NCBI GenBank assembly: GCA_031835245.1
Contig: JAVKOQ010000068.1
Span: 124,001-188,000 of the forward strand
DNA length: 64,000 bases
From: Balamuthia mandrillaris
Lineage: Eukaryota > Discosea > Longamoebia > Balamuthiidae
Direction: 5' to 3'
Positions 55,230-64,000 of the stretch are shown here, one piece after another. How positions within the stretch are numbered: the first letter of the stretch is position 1; each line of letters opens with the position of its first letter. The position numbers and the translations under genes were made by a program. Below the pieces are notes generated by a model. It saw only the letters and a program-made list of their open reading frames with translations. It did not search any database and had not been told where the DNA came from.

Positions 55230-55850
55230 AAGTTCGTCCTCTATGGTTTGCTTTGATGGGATATACCTCTCAGCAAAGCTTAAAACACCTCAAAATGCCT
55301 TACGAACCAGGTCCACGCTCTCCAGGCTCTCTTCCTCAGCAGAAGGTAGCGAGGTGGTGGTACCAAGCCCGCTTGCTCGATTCATTACCCTGAATCGAAA
55401 TCAGTCAAAGCTACGAGGTGGTGTTTCTTCCTTTCTGACCTCCCCATTTCCGACCAGGCCACCCCCATAGCGCGCGCGCTTCGCACCGTTTTTAATGACA
55501 CGTGGAAGAACACCAGAATTCGAGTGCGAAAAGTGGTCTTTCAGGAACTAATCCATTTTTTGGAATTCCTCGCGACCGAACCATCCATTCGTTCTGTCCG
55601 GCCGGACGCTCCATGGACTCCAGAAATCATAGTCCCACTTGGATTGAAACCTGCCACATATTCGAGAGGTGAAGCAGAGCAATGAACTGGAAGGAAAAGG
55701 AATGATGGCGCGGCTATATTTCAAGCGTTATTGGAAAGCACAGCTGGAAGAAATGGTTCACGTGTTGGAACCAGCTCTGCAGGAGCTACAAGAGGGAGAA
55801 ATCCCAGAAGTTTATCCAACATATCCTCCCTGTGCAGAGTAAAGAGGTGT
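55230..55850 (+). other. 'EDRLQRLEG' family, copy 2 (other segment order)
   Basis: Frames read QNALRTRSTLSRLSSSAEG or, in another frame, PYEPGPRS and PQQKVARWWYQARLL, then SDQATPIARALRTVF, then EFLATEPSIRSVRPDAPW. The central EDRLQRLEG part is lacking, and the PYEP segment is here in the same orientation as the rest, unlike copies 1 and 3. Worn, unrecognised. Confidence 0.45.
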
Positions 55851-55904
55851 ATGGGAAAAGTGAGTATATTATAGTCTGTCTCTGTAAAGATCTTGTTTCT
55901 TCCC

Positions 55905-56755
55905 AGTTCTTGTGGTGTCGGTGGGCAGCAGTCCTCCACGATATGGCGGGCAGCAGTCCTACGGTGGCGGCAGTCCTCTGTAGCAGTCCTCCACGATACG
56001 GTGGAGAGCAGTCTTCCGGGGTACTGTTGGCAGCAGTCCTCCTTGATACAGAGAGCAGCAGCTTTGCGATATGGTCGACAGCAGTCCTACGCGATACGGT
56101 GGGCAGCAGTCCTCCTCGATACGGACGAGAGTCCTCGATATGGGGGGCAGCAGTCCTCTGCGATATAGTGGTGGCAGCAGTCCTCCTCGATATGGTTGGC
56201 AACAGTCCTCCTCGATATGGTGGGCAGCAGTCCTCCTCACTACGGAGAGCAGCAGTTCTCCGCACTACGGTGGAGAGCAGTCCTCCGCAATATGGGGGGC
56301 GGCAGTCCTCCTTGATACGGTGGGCAGCAGTCCTCCGCAATATGGAAAGCAGCAGTCCTCCTCGATACGGTGGAGAGCAATCTTCCGGGGTACTGTTGGC
56401 AGCAGTCCTCCACGATACAGTGGCGGCTGTCTCCTCGATATGGTTAGAGCAGTCCTCCTCGATGTGGACTGCTGTCGGTATGGTGGGCGGCAGTCCTCCT
56501 CGATATGGTGGAGAGCAGTCCTCCGCAATATGCGGGGTGGCAGTCCTCCTCGATACGGTGGAGAGCAGTCCTCCGGGATACTGTTGGCAGCAGTCCTCCG
56601 CGATATGGAGGGCAGCAGTCCTCCATGATACGGTGGGCGGCAGCAGTCCTGTTGGCAACAGTTTCCTCGATACGGTGGGCAACAGTCTCCACGCTACAGT
56701 GGGCGGCAGCCCTCCTCGATACGGTGGGGGCAGTCCTCCGCGATATGGAGAACCG
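55905..56755. repeat. 25-base minisatellite, about 33 copies
   Basis: The unit is CAGTCCTCCTCGATATGGTG plus GGCAG, with variants. Because 25 is not a multiple of three the frame shifts in each unit, yet long frames stay open on both strands, giving Pro/Arg/Tyr/Gly/Gln/Ser-rich readings (SPPRYGGQQSS) and Trp/Ala/Val readings. I do not call a gene. Confidence 0.95.
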
Positions 56756-57284
56756 TATCTCGGGGGAAGGAGGGCAGAGTGACTCCTGAGCAGGGCAGGA
56801 TGTGGTGGATAGGAGGGAAAGAAAAATCAATTGATTGATTGGCCCACTCCAATTCAAGAATGGCAAATGCCCACTAAAAAGTGAGGCTCTTGGGAGTTTT
56901 AGCCAAACAGCACACAAGCCCAGCAAAGGCTATTAGGCTTGCATTGTTCGTTTGATTTTTCTCAAAAATCAAACCGCATGGCCATGCCAAATGCGATTTG
57001 ACTCTTGTAAGAGAAAGAATCGCCAAAACCCACAAAAATAAACACAATCAGTGAGCACAAACCCAACCACATGGACGTGTGGTTGTTCTCTTCATGGAGT
57101 AGCACAAGGCCAACAAATCGATCGTCCACGCTCCCCTCTTTTGTCCGCTTTTGTTTCCCCGTAGGGGAAACGCGCTGACGTCCCGCACGCCGCTTTACGG
57201 AGAGTGGCGCCATTTGTTTGGCAGTTCCAGAGGGGAGAGGAGAGAGGGAGCAAACTCAAGCAAAACGCCAACGCGCACAGCTGA
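56756..57284. other. No gene recognised
   Basis: Unique-looking sequence with a short palindrome (CAATTGATTGATTGGCC area, 56828) and no credible exon. Confidence 0.3.
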
Positions 57285-58010
57285 GAGGGAACGCGCGTGG
57301 TACCACCTGACTACCTTCTGCTGAGGAAGGGAGCGTGGAACTGGTTCGTATGGCATTTTTGAGGTGTGTTTTACTTTTGCTGAGACGTTGGTAGATCCCA
57401 TCACAGCGAACCATGAAGGACAGACTCCAGCGGTTGGAAGGCCTTGTTGCAAACGCAGAGAATATCCTTGTCCCCACAGGGGGTCAACCAACTCGAGAAC
57501 GAGTGGGGCACTGGAAGGCTGCCGCACAAACTCGTGAAGAGCGCCTGGCCATCCTGCACCCCTTTTTATCGAACGCAGCCAAGTCCACAAGTTGGCACCT
57601 CCTCCTTTCTGGCCTCCCCCTTTCCGACCAGGCCACCCCCATAGCGCGCGCGCTTCACACAAAGTTTTCAGACGCGTGGAAGAACGCCAAAGTTTGCATT
57701 TGAAAAGTGGTCCACCAAGAGTTTATCGAGTTTTTGGAAATCCTCGCAACCCATCCATCCTGTCGTTCTGTCCGGCCGAACGCCCCATGGACATCCGACG
57801 CCATAGTCTCGCTTGCGTTGAAACGCCTGCGACATATTCGAGAGGTGAAGCAGAGTGAAGAACTGGAAGGAATAATGGAGAGGATAAGTTTCAAGCAGTA
57901 TTGGAAAGCACAGCTGTTTCAGGTGTTGGAACCAGCTCTGCAGCAGCTGCAAGAGGGTGAAATCCCAGAGGTATATCCCGTATATCCTCCCCCAAAAGTT
58001 CCAGTGGTAC
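57285..58010 (+). other. 'EDRLQRLEG' family, copy 3 (longest)
   Basis: From an ATG at 57413: MKDRLQRLEGLVANAENILV, RERVGHWKAAAQTREERLAI, LLLSGLPLSDQATPIARAL, then after a break in frame VHQEFIEFLEILATHPSCRS, VSLALKRLRHIREVKQSEEL, FKQYWKAQLFQVLEPALQQL and PEVYPVYPPPK. Mostly helical, with charged and Leu-rich stretches. The PYEPVPRSLPQQKV segment lies just upstream in inverted orientation, as in copy 1. It may be a gag-like or host-derived repeated gene. I do not recognise it. Confidence 0.5.
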
Positions 58011-58323
58011 AAAAAGGTTCCTCCTCTCTTTCTGCTCTTTTTTTCAAAAAAAATTGTTTTCCATCTCTTTTTTTCTTGATCTTTTTTTTGTTTCTTTTCC
58101 TTTTTTTTTCCTTTGAACCTTTATTTTTTAACACTTTTCTGTTGCTTGTTGGTCACAGCATCAGCAAGCGAAAATGCGCTTAGCGATGATGATGTTAAAC
58201 CTTCTCCACAGCCTCCTCCTGCACAGTACTCTATTTTTTATTTTGTTGCTTTTGTTGCTTTTGTTGCTTTTGCTCTTGCTTTTTTTCCATTGGGCAAGCA
58301 AGCTGCAGAGATATTGACCAAGA

Positions 58324-58579
58324 CATTAAAAATCAATGCATAGAGTTGCCAAACGAAAAAGATCACGAAAACAGAAAGCCTCTGCAGGTTCTACCTCGCT
58401 GTTTTTGCAGAGGCTTTCTGTTTTCGTGTTCTTTTTCGTTTGTTGGAGTTAATATACTTATATAAGTGCATGATATACACAGAAACACATACCTTTTGTT
58501 CCTACCTCGCTGTTTTTGCAGAGGCTTTCTGTTTTCGTGATCTTTTTCGTTTGGCAACTCTATGCATTGATTTTTAATG
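58324..58579. repeat. Perfect inverted repeat, 63-base arms, with a third internal copy
   Basis: 58324-58386 is the exact reverse complement of 58517-58579. A third, shorter copy of the TGCAGAGGCTTTCTGTTTTC block sits between them at 58407-58445 in the same orientation as the right arm, each preceded by TTCCTACCTCGCTGTT or CTACCTCGCTG. Confidence 0.95.
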
Positions 58580-58689
58580 ACCTAATCAAAATCAAGCAAA
58601 TACACAAGTCACTGTGGATAGTGGAGAAACCAGCAAAGAAGAGCATTGCTCTGCTGAAACCAGTGACCTTGAAATCATGTGATATCTGA

Positions 58690-58855
58690 GTCATGAGATG
58701 GTTGCAGTCTTGAAGCATAAAGTTGCCACCCCTGAACCACTTAACTTTGCTCAAGTGACTCGTTTTCCTAGTGCAGGAGATGGCAACTGTTTGGTTACTA
58801 CACTGCTCAACTGTGATGTGCTTCATAACAACAAGGCAACAAAAACAGTTGAAGA
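58690..58855 (+). other. OTU-like motif fragment
   Basis: A 69-codon frame contains ARFPSAGDGNCL-like reading (FPSAGDGNCLVTTLL). GDGNCL with the Asp and Cys at this spacing is the catalytic signature of OTU cysteine proteases, which also occur in eukaryotic transposons. Only this short part is visible, and it lies inside an inverted repeat arm, so it is a fragment at best. Confidence 0.3.
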
Positions 58856-58979
58856 TGAAGACATTGTTCAAGACTGTCGTTCAAAACTTCGTCGCTTCTT
58901 CCTTTGAGTAGTCCGTTTTTGTTGCCTTGTTATTATGAAGTGCATCACAGTTGAGCAGTGCAGTAACCAAGTGGCAAGA
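58782..58979. repeat. Inverted repeat, about 68-base arms, near 90 percent
   Basis: CTGCTCAACTGTGATG at 58803 is mirrored by CATCACAGTTGAGCAG at 58944, with the match extending through CAACAAGGCAACAAAAAC. Loop about 60 bases. Confidence 0.88.
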
Positions 58980-59277
58980 GAAGTCTTGTTCTCTTTCTTT
59001 CTTTCTCTTCTCTTTTTCCTTTTTGTTTTGTTATTTTGTTTGCTTTCTTTTTTTTTATTCTCTCTTCCTTCAGAGAATGAAAGCAAGAGAGAGAAGGCCG
59101 TTTTAGATAGCCGCTTTTTGGAGGGGTTCATTGCCAGTCCATCAGCTATTTCAAGGTCCATGGATAGTAGAGAAGGCAAAAAAAAAATTTGGATCTAAGA
59201 ATAGGAAGGTGTAGACAAAGCAGAGAAAGGGAAAAGATCCACAAACAATCTACAGAAGACCTAATGGAACTGGAAGA

Positions 59278-59720
59278 TCACCCAGAGCGGACAGACCAAC
59301 GATCAGTGCTAAACCCGCTCACAATACAGATAATATCCCACTTTGCATAACTAACCTCGCAGTATTCTTCGACGCTTCGCTTCACGGGCCAGCAAACCTT
59401 TTCCAACAGTCCACAAAGTTGGTGGAGTTTTACGAGTGAGGAAGAGGTTGGTCCAGTGTAAGAATGAGAGGAGTTGGCGGTAAGAGGAGTATCATCACGA
59501 AAAAAAGTGTGGTTCCGCTCCTTCTTCGGCTTCGCTTTTTCTTCGTCGTTTGTTTTTTGTTTTGATTGATCTTGCCACTTGGAGAACTTCTGGTCAAGGC
59601 AAGCCTTGAGGTCCTGTGATGTCCACAGTTCGTTGTTGATGTCCTCTTCGTTTTGTTGTTTGGTCCACTCGGAAACAGCCTTCGATACCATGGAGAAGTG
59701 GCAGTCGCAGATACACTTGC
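59278..59720 (-). other. Unrecognised open frame fragment
   Basis: Reads CICDCHFSMVSKAVSEWTKQ, then ELWTSQDLKACLDQKFSKWQ and KKERNHTFFRDD on the - strand. Composition looks like real protein, but no family is recognised and the frame runs into Ty1/copia sequence on its upstream side. Confidence 0.3.
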
Positions 59721-59789
59721 CGTGGTTAAGGAACGTCTCAGCGCACTCGGTATCAAACAGCAAAGGACAGCAGCAAATGCTCCTCATCA

Positions 59790-60234
59790 AAAAGGCGTCG
59801 CCGAGCGCAAGAACAGAGCCCTCATTTGAGCAGCACGTTGCATGCTTCAGCAAGCTAAACTGGGCGACCAATTCTGGGCAGAAGCAGTTCGCATGGCAAA
59901 CTACATAAGGAACCGTGTGGGCACCTCAGCGCTCGATGGCAACATCACGCCTGAAGAGGCCTGGTCCGGAAAGAAACCCTCCCTTGCTCACCTTCGTACA
60001 TTCGGTTGTTCTGCCTTTGTGCATGTCCCGCAGTCCCAACGAAACAAGCGTGCCACTTGCGCCAAAGAAACGATCTGCCTAGGTCCTGGAACAGGAGCAA
60101 AAGCCTATCGTCTCTACAACAAGGCAACAAACGCGATTGTTGTCAGCAAAGATGTTACCTTTGTGAAAAGCAATCCTGTCCCCATCGACGAAAGTCCAAA
60201 AGTTATTGTCTACCCTGGGCAGGATGATAGATAG
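59790..60234 (+). mobile_element. Ty1/copia integrase fragment
   Basis: The translated + strand resembles the region after the integrase core in copia elements (AKLGDQFWAEAVRMANYIRN, then LAHLRTFGCSAFVHVP). The DNA is close to that of the right-edge copia fossil in opposite orientation (62220-62400). Incomplete. Confidence 0.75.
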
Positions 60235-60269
60235 CGTCACTCCTCCGGCTTTACCACCAAGCATTCTTC

Positions 60270-60735
60270 ATTTATGCTTAATCACTGGGCTTTTTTGCTG
60301 CTTCAGTTTGACTTCGACATCGTCCACCGGCCTGGCATTCAGATGGTCTTGGAAGATGCGCTTTCCCGCCTCTACCCGCCCAACTTTTGGGAGGAAGATG
60401 GTCTGGCTCCGCCAGTAGTTCCAAACGAAGTCAAAACCTTGGCTCCAGTAAAGAAGCTACGCAACATTCAAAGAGTTCCTTCCTTGTCTGTGCTTGACGC
60501 TTCTCAGCATCCTCTCTTGCTGGACATGAAGGTGCTGCCAATCTCTTCAACAAGGTCTGGAACGAAGGCTTCTTCTGGCCTTCCCTTTGGAGTGATTGCT
60601 TTGCTACCACTTGTTCCTGTGATGCCTGCCTTCGTTTCAATGTTGCCAAGCATGGTTTTCATCCTCTGAAAACCATCTCCGCCACCTTTCCCTTCGAACA
60701 CGTTGCGAAGGAAGTTGTTATTTTGGTCCACCGCC
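60270..60735 (+). mobile_element. Ty3-type fossil: RNase H end and integrase zinc-binding part
   Basis: FDFDIVHRPGIQMVLEDALS marks the end of a Ty3 RNase H domain. Further right, in another frame, come pieces like the HHCC zinc-binding start of integrase. It directly follows the copia fragment and abuts the MBOAT remnant. Incomplete, broken. Confidence 0.75.
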
Positions 60736-60736
60736 A

Positions 60737-61123
60737 CTGTAATACAGTCAGTTAGTTTCTTTAGAGTACAAGTAGTGAGAGGGACGTTAAGGAAGGATAG
60801 AGCGAGAGCGCAAAAGAGAACAAGAGAGAGAGAGAGAGGGAGAGAAAACCAAAGAAAGTTGAACCTGCGGAAAATAAAGTAATAATGCAGTAGCTGCTTC
60901 TACTGAGAAACACATTGAATACATCTGCGTTTTTCGTCCTCCTAATGGTATGTACATGTATCTATGTGGGACAACAAGAGACATGTAGGAGGGAGCAGAG
61001 TGAGAAGAGACACAGGGAGTGGAGAAAGATAATAGAACAGAGAAGACAAAAAGTAGAACTAACCGAATGATCCACGCGTGTAAGCTTGCGTGCCAGTGCC
61101 TATTTTGTAACAAATCAGTTTTA

Positions 61124-61178
<55 letters not shown>

Positions 61179-61882
61179 TATTACTTCCAAAAGCCAGCAA
61201 TGCTACAGTTGTTATACACAGGTGACCATATTATCAACAGCATCTACTCCTGGTGTTTTGCAGTTGAATAACATAAACAGAACAAACAAGAGAAACAAAA
61301 CAAACCATCGAATTGAGCCCTGCATCGAGTCGTCCTCCAAAATGACCAAACTCTTGACATACATGTAGACCAGCGCACAAACAGCGGTAGTCACCAGCTC
61401 CCACGGCTTCAGCTGCTGACTCCACACTTGCAAAGTATCGTTGTGTGTTTCACCAATAATAGACCGATGCCAACAATGGAGTAGAAGAAGAGATCAACAT
61501 GAACAAGAAGAAGAAGAAGAAGAAGAAGAACAAGAAGAAGAAGAACAAGAAGAAGAACAAGAACAAGAACATACTTGAGCAAATGTGGAGGTAAGGTGAG
61601 AGGCTCCTTCAAAATCGGATAAGTGGGAGGTGTGTTTTTGGTGTTCGCCCCCTTCTTACTTCGTCCCTCCCGTTCGTTGTCCTCTTCATCTCCTTCCTCC
61701 TCTTCCACTGTCCGCAAATTATTGCTCCGTCCATTCTCTTCTCCTGCCTTTCTTTTTAGTTTCTTCTTCATCAGCCTCCCCTTCTCCCTCTTTTGCTGGT
61801 CGAGGAGTAAGTATCTCTGGAGGATTGTTGCGAAGTCATGTTCGCGAACTTTTGTTTAGCGGGATAGCCCCTGTTTTTATTT

Positions 61883-61921
<39 letters not shown>

Positions 61922-61960
61922 CCTGCCGTGTTGATGCCAGAGCGCGGAGAGAAAGGCATG
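60737..61960 (-). pseudogene. MBOAT-family O-acyltransferase remnant (GUP1/HHAT-like)
   Basis: Small exons on the - strand join in phase: 61306-61419, 61185-61202 (18 bases), 61064-61099 and 60865-60961. They read WELVTTAVCALVYMYVKSL, then DDSMQGSIRC, FWKHWHASLHAWIIR and RYMYIPLGGRKTQ. FWxxWHxSxxxWxxRYxYxPLGG is the hallmark of membrane-bound O-acyltransferases of the GUP1/HHAT type. The second conserved block with the catalytic His (WHG/WHD) is absent downstream, where Ty3/copia fossils begin at about 60735. Upstream, only an acidic Lys/Glu-rich exon (about 61575-61770) and a possible start (MPFSPRSGINTAG, 61923-61959) are found in place of several expected membrane helices. So the gene is cut on at least one side. 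GA tracts lie in the introns (61128-61174 and 61889-61916). Confidence 0.65.
61500..61572. repeat. AAGAAG/AACAAG tract
   Basis: GAAGAA and GAACAA triplet repeats in the intron of the MBOAT remnant. On the coding strand it is TTCTTG, which gives a false poly-Leu/Val open frame. Confidence 0.9.
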
Positions 61961-62049
61961 ATGAGGAGGAGGTGGCACTGCGTTGGCCGCGGTTGGTGTC
62001 CGTGTCTCCTCCACGGCGAGTTCGAGAGGTGCCCATACCCAGGAGGTAA

Positions 62050-63977
62050 CCTACAACCTCAGGTTACTTTCTCAGGTAGGTCACTTTCTTCTGCCTCCAC
62101 CTCTTCTCCTCCTCCTTGCGGGGTTGCGAGCAAGGAGAGGAGAGAGGATATGCACCAGGATAGGCTTTGGCTCCTGTTTCAGGATCGAGGTAGATCGTTT
62201 CTTTGGCGCAAGGGGCAAGCTTGTTTCGTTGGGACTTCGGGACATGCACAAAGGCAGAACAACCGAATATACGAAGGTGAGCGATGGACCATGCGAACTG
62301 CTTCTGCCCAGAATTGGTCGCCCAGTTTAGCTTGCTGAAGCATGCATCGTGCTGCTTCCATGAGGACTCTGTTCTTGCGCTCGGCGACGCCTTTTTGATG
62401 AGGAGCATTCGCTGCTGTCCTTTGCTGTTCGATACCGAGTACGCTGAGACGTTCCTTGAACTTTTCGCTGAGATATTCTCCGCCACCGTCGCTTCGGAAC
62501 TTACGAATATCGAGGCCGGTCTGCTTGACCACACGAGCGCGGAAATGTTCAAAGTGTTCAGGAACTTCATTTTTGCGTTTCATAAAGTAGACCCAAGTTT
62601 TACGAGTAGCGTCATCGGTGAAGGTGACAAAGTAGCGAGCGCCACCGTTCGAGGGACTCATAGGGCCACAGACATCAGAGTGGATGAGAGCTAGTCTTTC
62701 GGTTTCACGCGTCGAGGACTTCTTCGGTTTTAGGTGCCTTGACTCGTTGTTGCTTACCGAGGATGCAGGCTTGGCATGGAGGAACATCCGAGAGTTTTGC
62801 TTCCGCTACCGCTGGAGAATTTAACGCCATTGACGAGAGGTAACCGACGGAGAGAGTTGAGGTTGATATGACCGAGACGTCGATGCCAGAGTTCGAGGGA
62901 TGTGGGCTGCAGATAGGCAGGAGTGTTTGTGGGATGCCGCGAAGTAGAGGAGAGAGGCTCTTTGGAGGAGACCGAGCTTGCAAAGTTAGCGTAGGCGTGA
63001 CCGTCTTTGATGACGTGATAAGCACGGACCAGGGAGGTTCCGTTGAGCTTGGGTATGACAGCAACACATCTTTGCTTGTTGTCGTAGATGGGGCACGAGC
63101 TCATGTTGAAGTCGACCTTGAAGCCAGCGTCTGTGAGAGCTGACACGGAGAGTAGATTTGTAGTAAGGTCTGGAACTAGGAGAACGTTCCTGCTTGGGGT
63201 GAGTTTTGGTTCTCTATTAAGTTTGCTGTTCAATGAAGATCGCGTTTCACTCTCCAGTCCTGTGTGGGACGACGTCACCCTTCCCTTTGTCACCGTTGGC
63301 ACTGCTGAGGAGGGCACAGACTACACTCTCTTTTCCGAGTCCAAAAGCCCAGCAGAATTCTCGGCAGGATCCAGCTCTGTTGAACTGATCCTGTTCTTCC
63401 CAGAAGCACCATTCACAGGCTACCGCTCCTTGCAGTTCCAGTTCTCGGAAGCATCACCAGCACAGATCGAGGTGCCGGATGTGGAGAGTGCCACCATCCT
63501 TCTGACCAGCACTCGCAGGGCGGGAACGTGGAATTCCTTTTTTTCTTCGTCGCTACGAACTGCTGCTTGAGGAGCCTTTGCTCTGTCGGGCAGGGTTTGC
63601 TGCCGGTTCTGGTGGTGAAGAGGCGCGGGCCTGTTCTTCCGGGATGACCTTGGCCCTTTTTGCTTCGGCGAGAGTGCTCCACCATCGCGGTGTTCAGGGC
63701 CTCGTCCACCGTTCTCGCAGCGTTAGCCCCACGAAAAAGATCATGGTACTCGTCGGGAAGATAGACGACGGCGATCGTCGCTTGAGTGGAACTGCCGACA
63801 GAAAGAATGGGATTTTCCGGTTTGTTGGCATAGAGGGTCAGTTTGTTGGGTAGGTCATTCAGAGATGCCAACGACGATGAAGCAGTGAGCGGTAGTGTCG
63901 TAGTTTTCGCCATCTAAGATGGGAAGAGAGTTGCTAGAGCGTAGAGTCGTCATGTTGTGAGTTACAGGCCCATAACC
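62050..63977 (-). mobile_element. Ty1/copia fossil (gag, protease-side and integrase parts)
   Basis: On the - strand from right to left: a gag start (63913 downward), then, after an unrelated insert, the segment before integrase with LWHRRLGHINLNSL, a zinc-binding region, an integrase core (SDVCGPM, then FRSDGGGEYLS) and its follow-up to about 62180. Just inside the LTR at 63978 lies a primer-binding-like GGTTATGGGCC (reverse strand of 63966-63977). No polymerase part is present in this window. Broken with a few breaks, fairly well preserved, so moderately young. Confidence 0.85.
63215..63545 (+). pseudogene. Calx-beta-like coding fragment inside the copia fossil
   Basis: On the + strand, antisense to the retroelement, one frame reads RVSLSSPVWDDVTLPFVTVG, then GTAEEGTDYTLFSESKSPAE, FSAGSSSVELILFFPEA and VESATILLTSTR. 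This follows the Calx-beta repeat pattern: S-x-P...dVtvpf...GtA..GtDYt...paGsss. Calx-beta repeats occur in Na/Ca exchangers, integrins and large adhesins and bind calcium. Neither side continues as such a protein here; both flanks are copia sequence. So it is a captured or joined piece of a host gene, about 100 codons. Confidence 0.5.
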
Positions 63978-64000
63978 TGTTAGAAGAGTAGAAGTGTGCA
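63978..64000 (-). mobile_element. LTR of the Ty1/copia fossil, first 23 bases (cut by window edge)
   Basis: TGTTAGAAGAGTAGAAGTGT and onward matches the solo LTR at 41877 with one difference. As seen on the + strand this is the LTR end next to the gag side. Confidence 0.85.

Noticed and set aside
60504-60736. A - strand exon (VAVDQNNNFLRN reading) as the last exon of the membrane protein gene
   Set aside because: The + strand of the same bases reads as a Ty3 integrase zinc-binding region, a better explanation, so the - strand frame is a shadow.

Overview
This is nuclear DNA of a eukaryote with intron-rich genes and a heavy load of mobile elements. Nothing bacterial is visible. Introns are mostly 40-150 bases and GT-AG, many hold long microsatellites, and exon phases close exactly in every gene I could assemble. 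Family content (VPS9 protein, Elongator subunit, Ste20-type kinase with a CRIB-like motif, degenerate Sec7 protein, PPR protein, secreted glycoside-hydrolase-like protein) suits a free-living protist, perhaps an amoebozoan. That placement is inference and weak.

Layout. 1-13.2 kb is a compact gene block: a PX-domain sorting nexin (-, cut by the window edge), a VPS9-domain protein (-), ELP4 (+), a 933-residue secreted glycoside-hydrolase-like protein (-), and a small possibly mitochondrial protein (+). 13.2-34.1 kb is a repeat nest: a LINE fragment, four solo copies of one 212-base LTR, other LTR remnants, a tRNA-derived SINE with 16-base target duplications, several Ty3-type fossils, a decayed DDE-like transposon, a piggyBac-like fragment, and arrays of microsatellites and inverted duplications. 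34.4-36.1 kb holds a gene with half a Sec7 domain whose main intron is about 500 bases of TTCTC repeat. 36-46 kb is again repeats: minisatellites, a LINE 3' end with a poly-A tail, a chromovirus fossil split by a solo LTR, and two multi-copy families I do not recognise. 46-54 kb is a second gene block: a short NAC-beta/BTF3-like protein, a tail-anchored Ste20-type kinase and a mitochondrial PPR protein, all on the - strand. 54-64 kb is a second repeat nest with a 25-base minisatellite, long perfect inverted duplications, an MBOAT acyltransferase remnant between retroelement fossils, and a Ty1/copia fossil running off the right edge that carries a Calx-beta-like coding piece.

The recognisable host genes serve endosomal traffic (sorting nexin, Rab5-type GEF, Arf-GEF-like), tRNA wobble modification (ELP4), nascent-chain binding (NAC), signalling (kinase), organelle RNA handling (PPR) and secretion (hydrolase). 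They look like ordinary neighbours and not one pathway. I did not find a clearly new molecular system. The most unusual signals are the many short-loop inverted duplications, the pyrimidine-biased microsatellites inside introns, a 25-base minisatellite that stays open in several frames, and two or three unrecognised multi-copy coding families.
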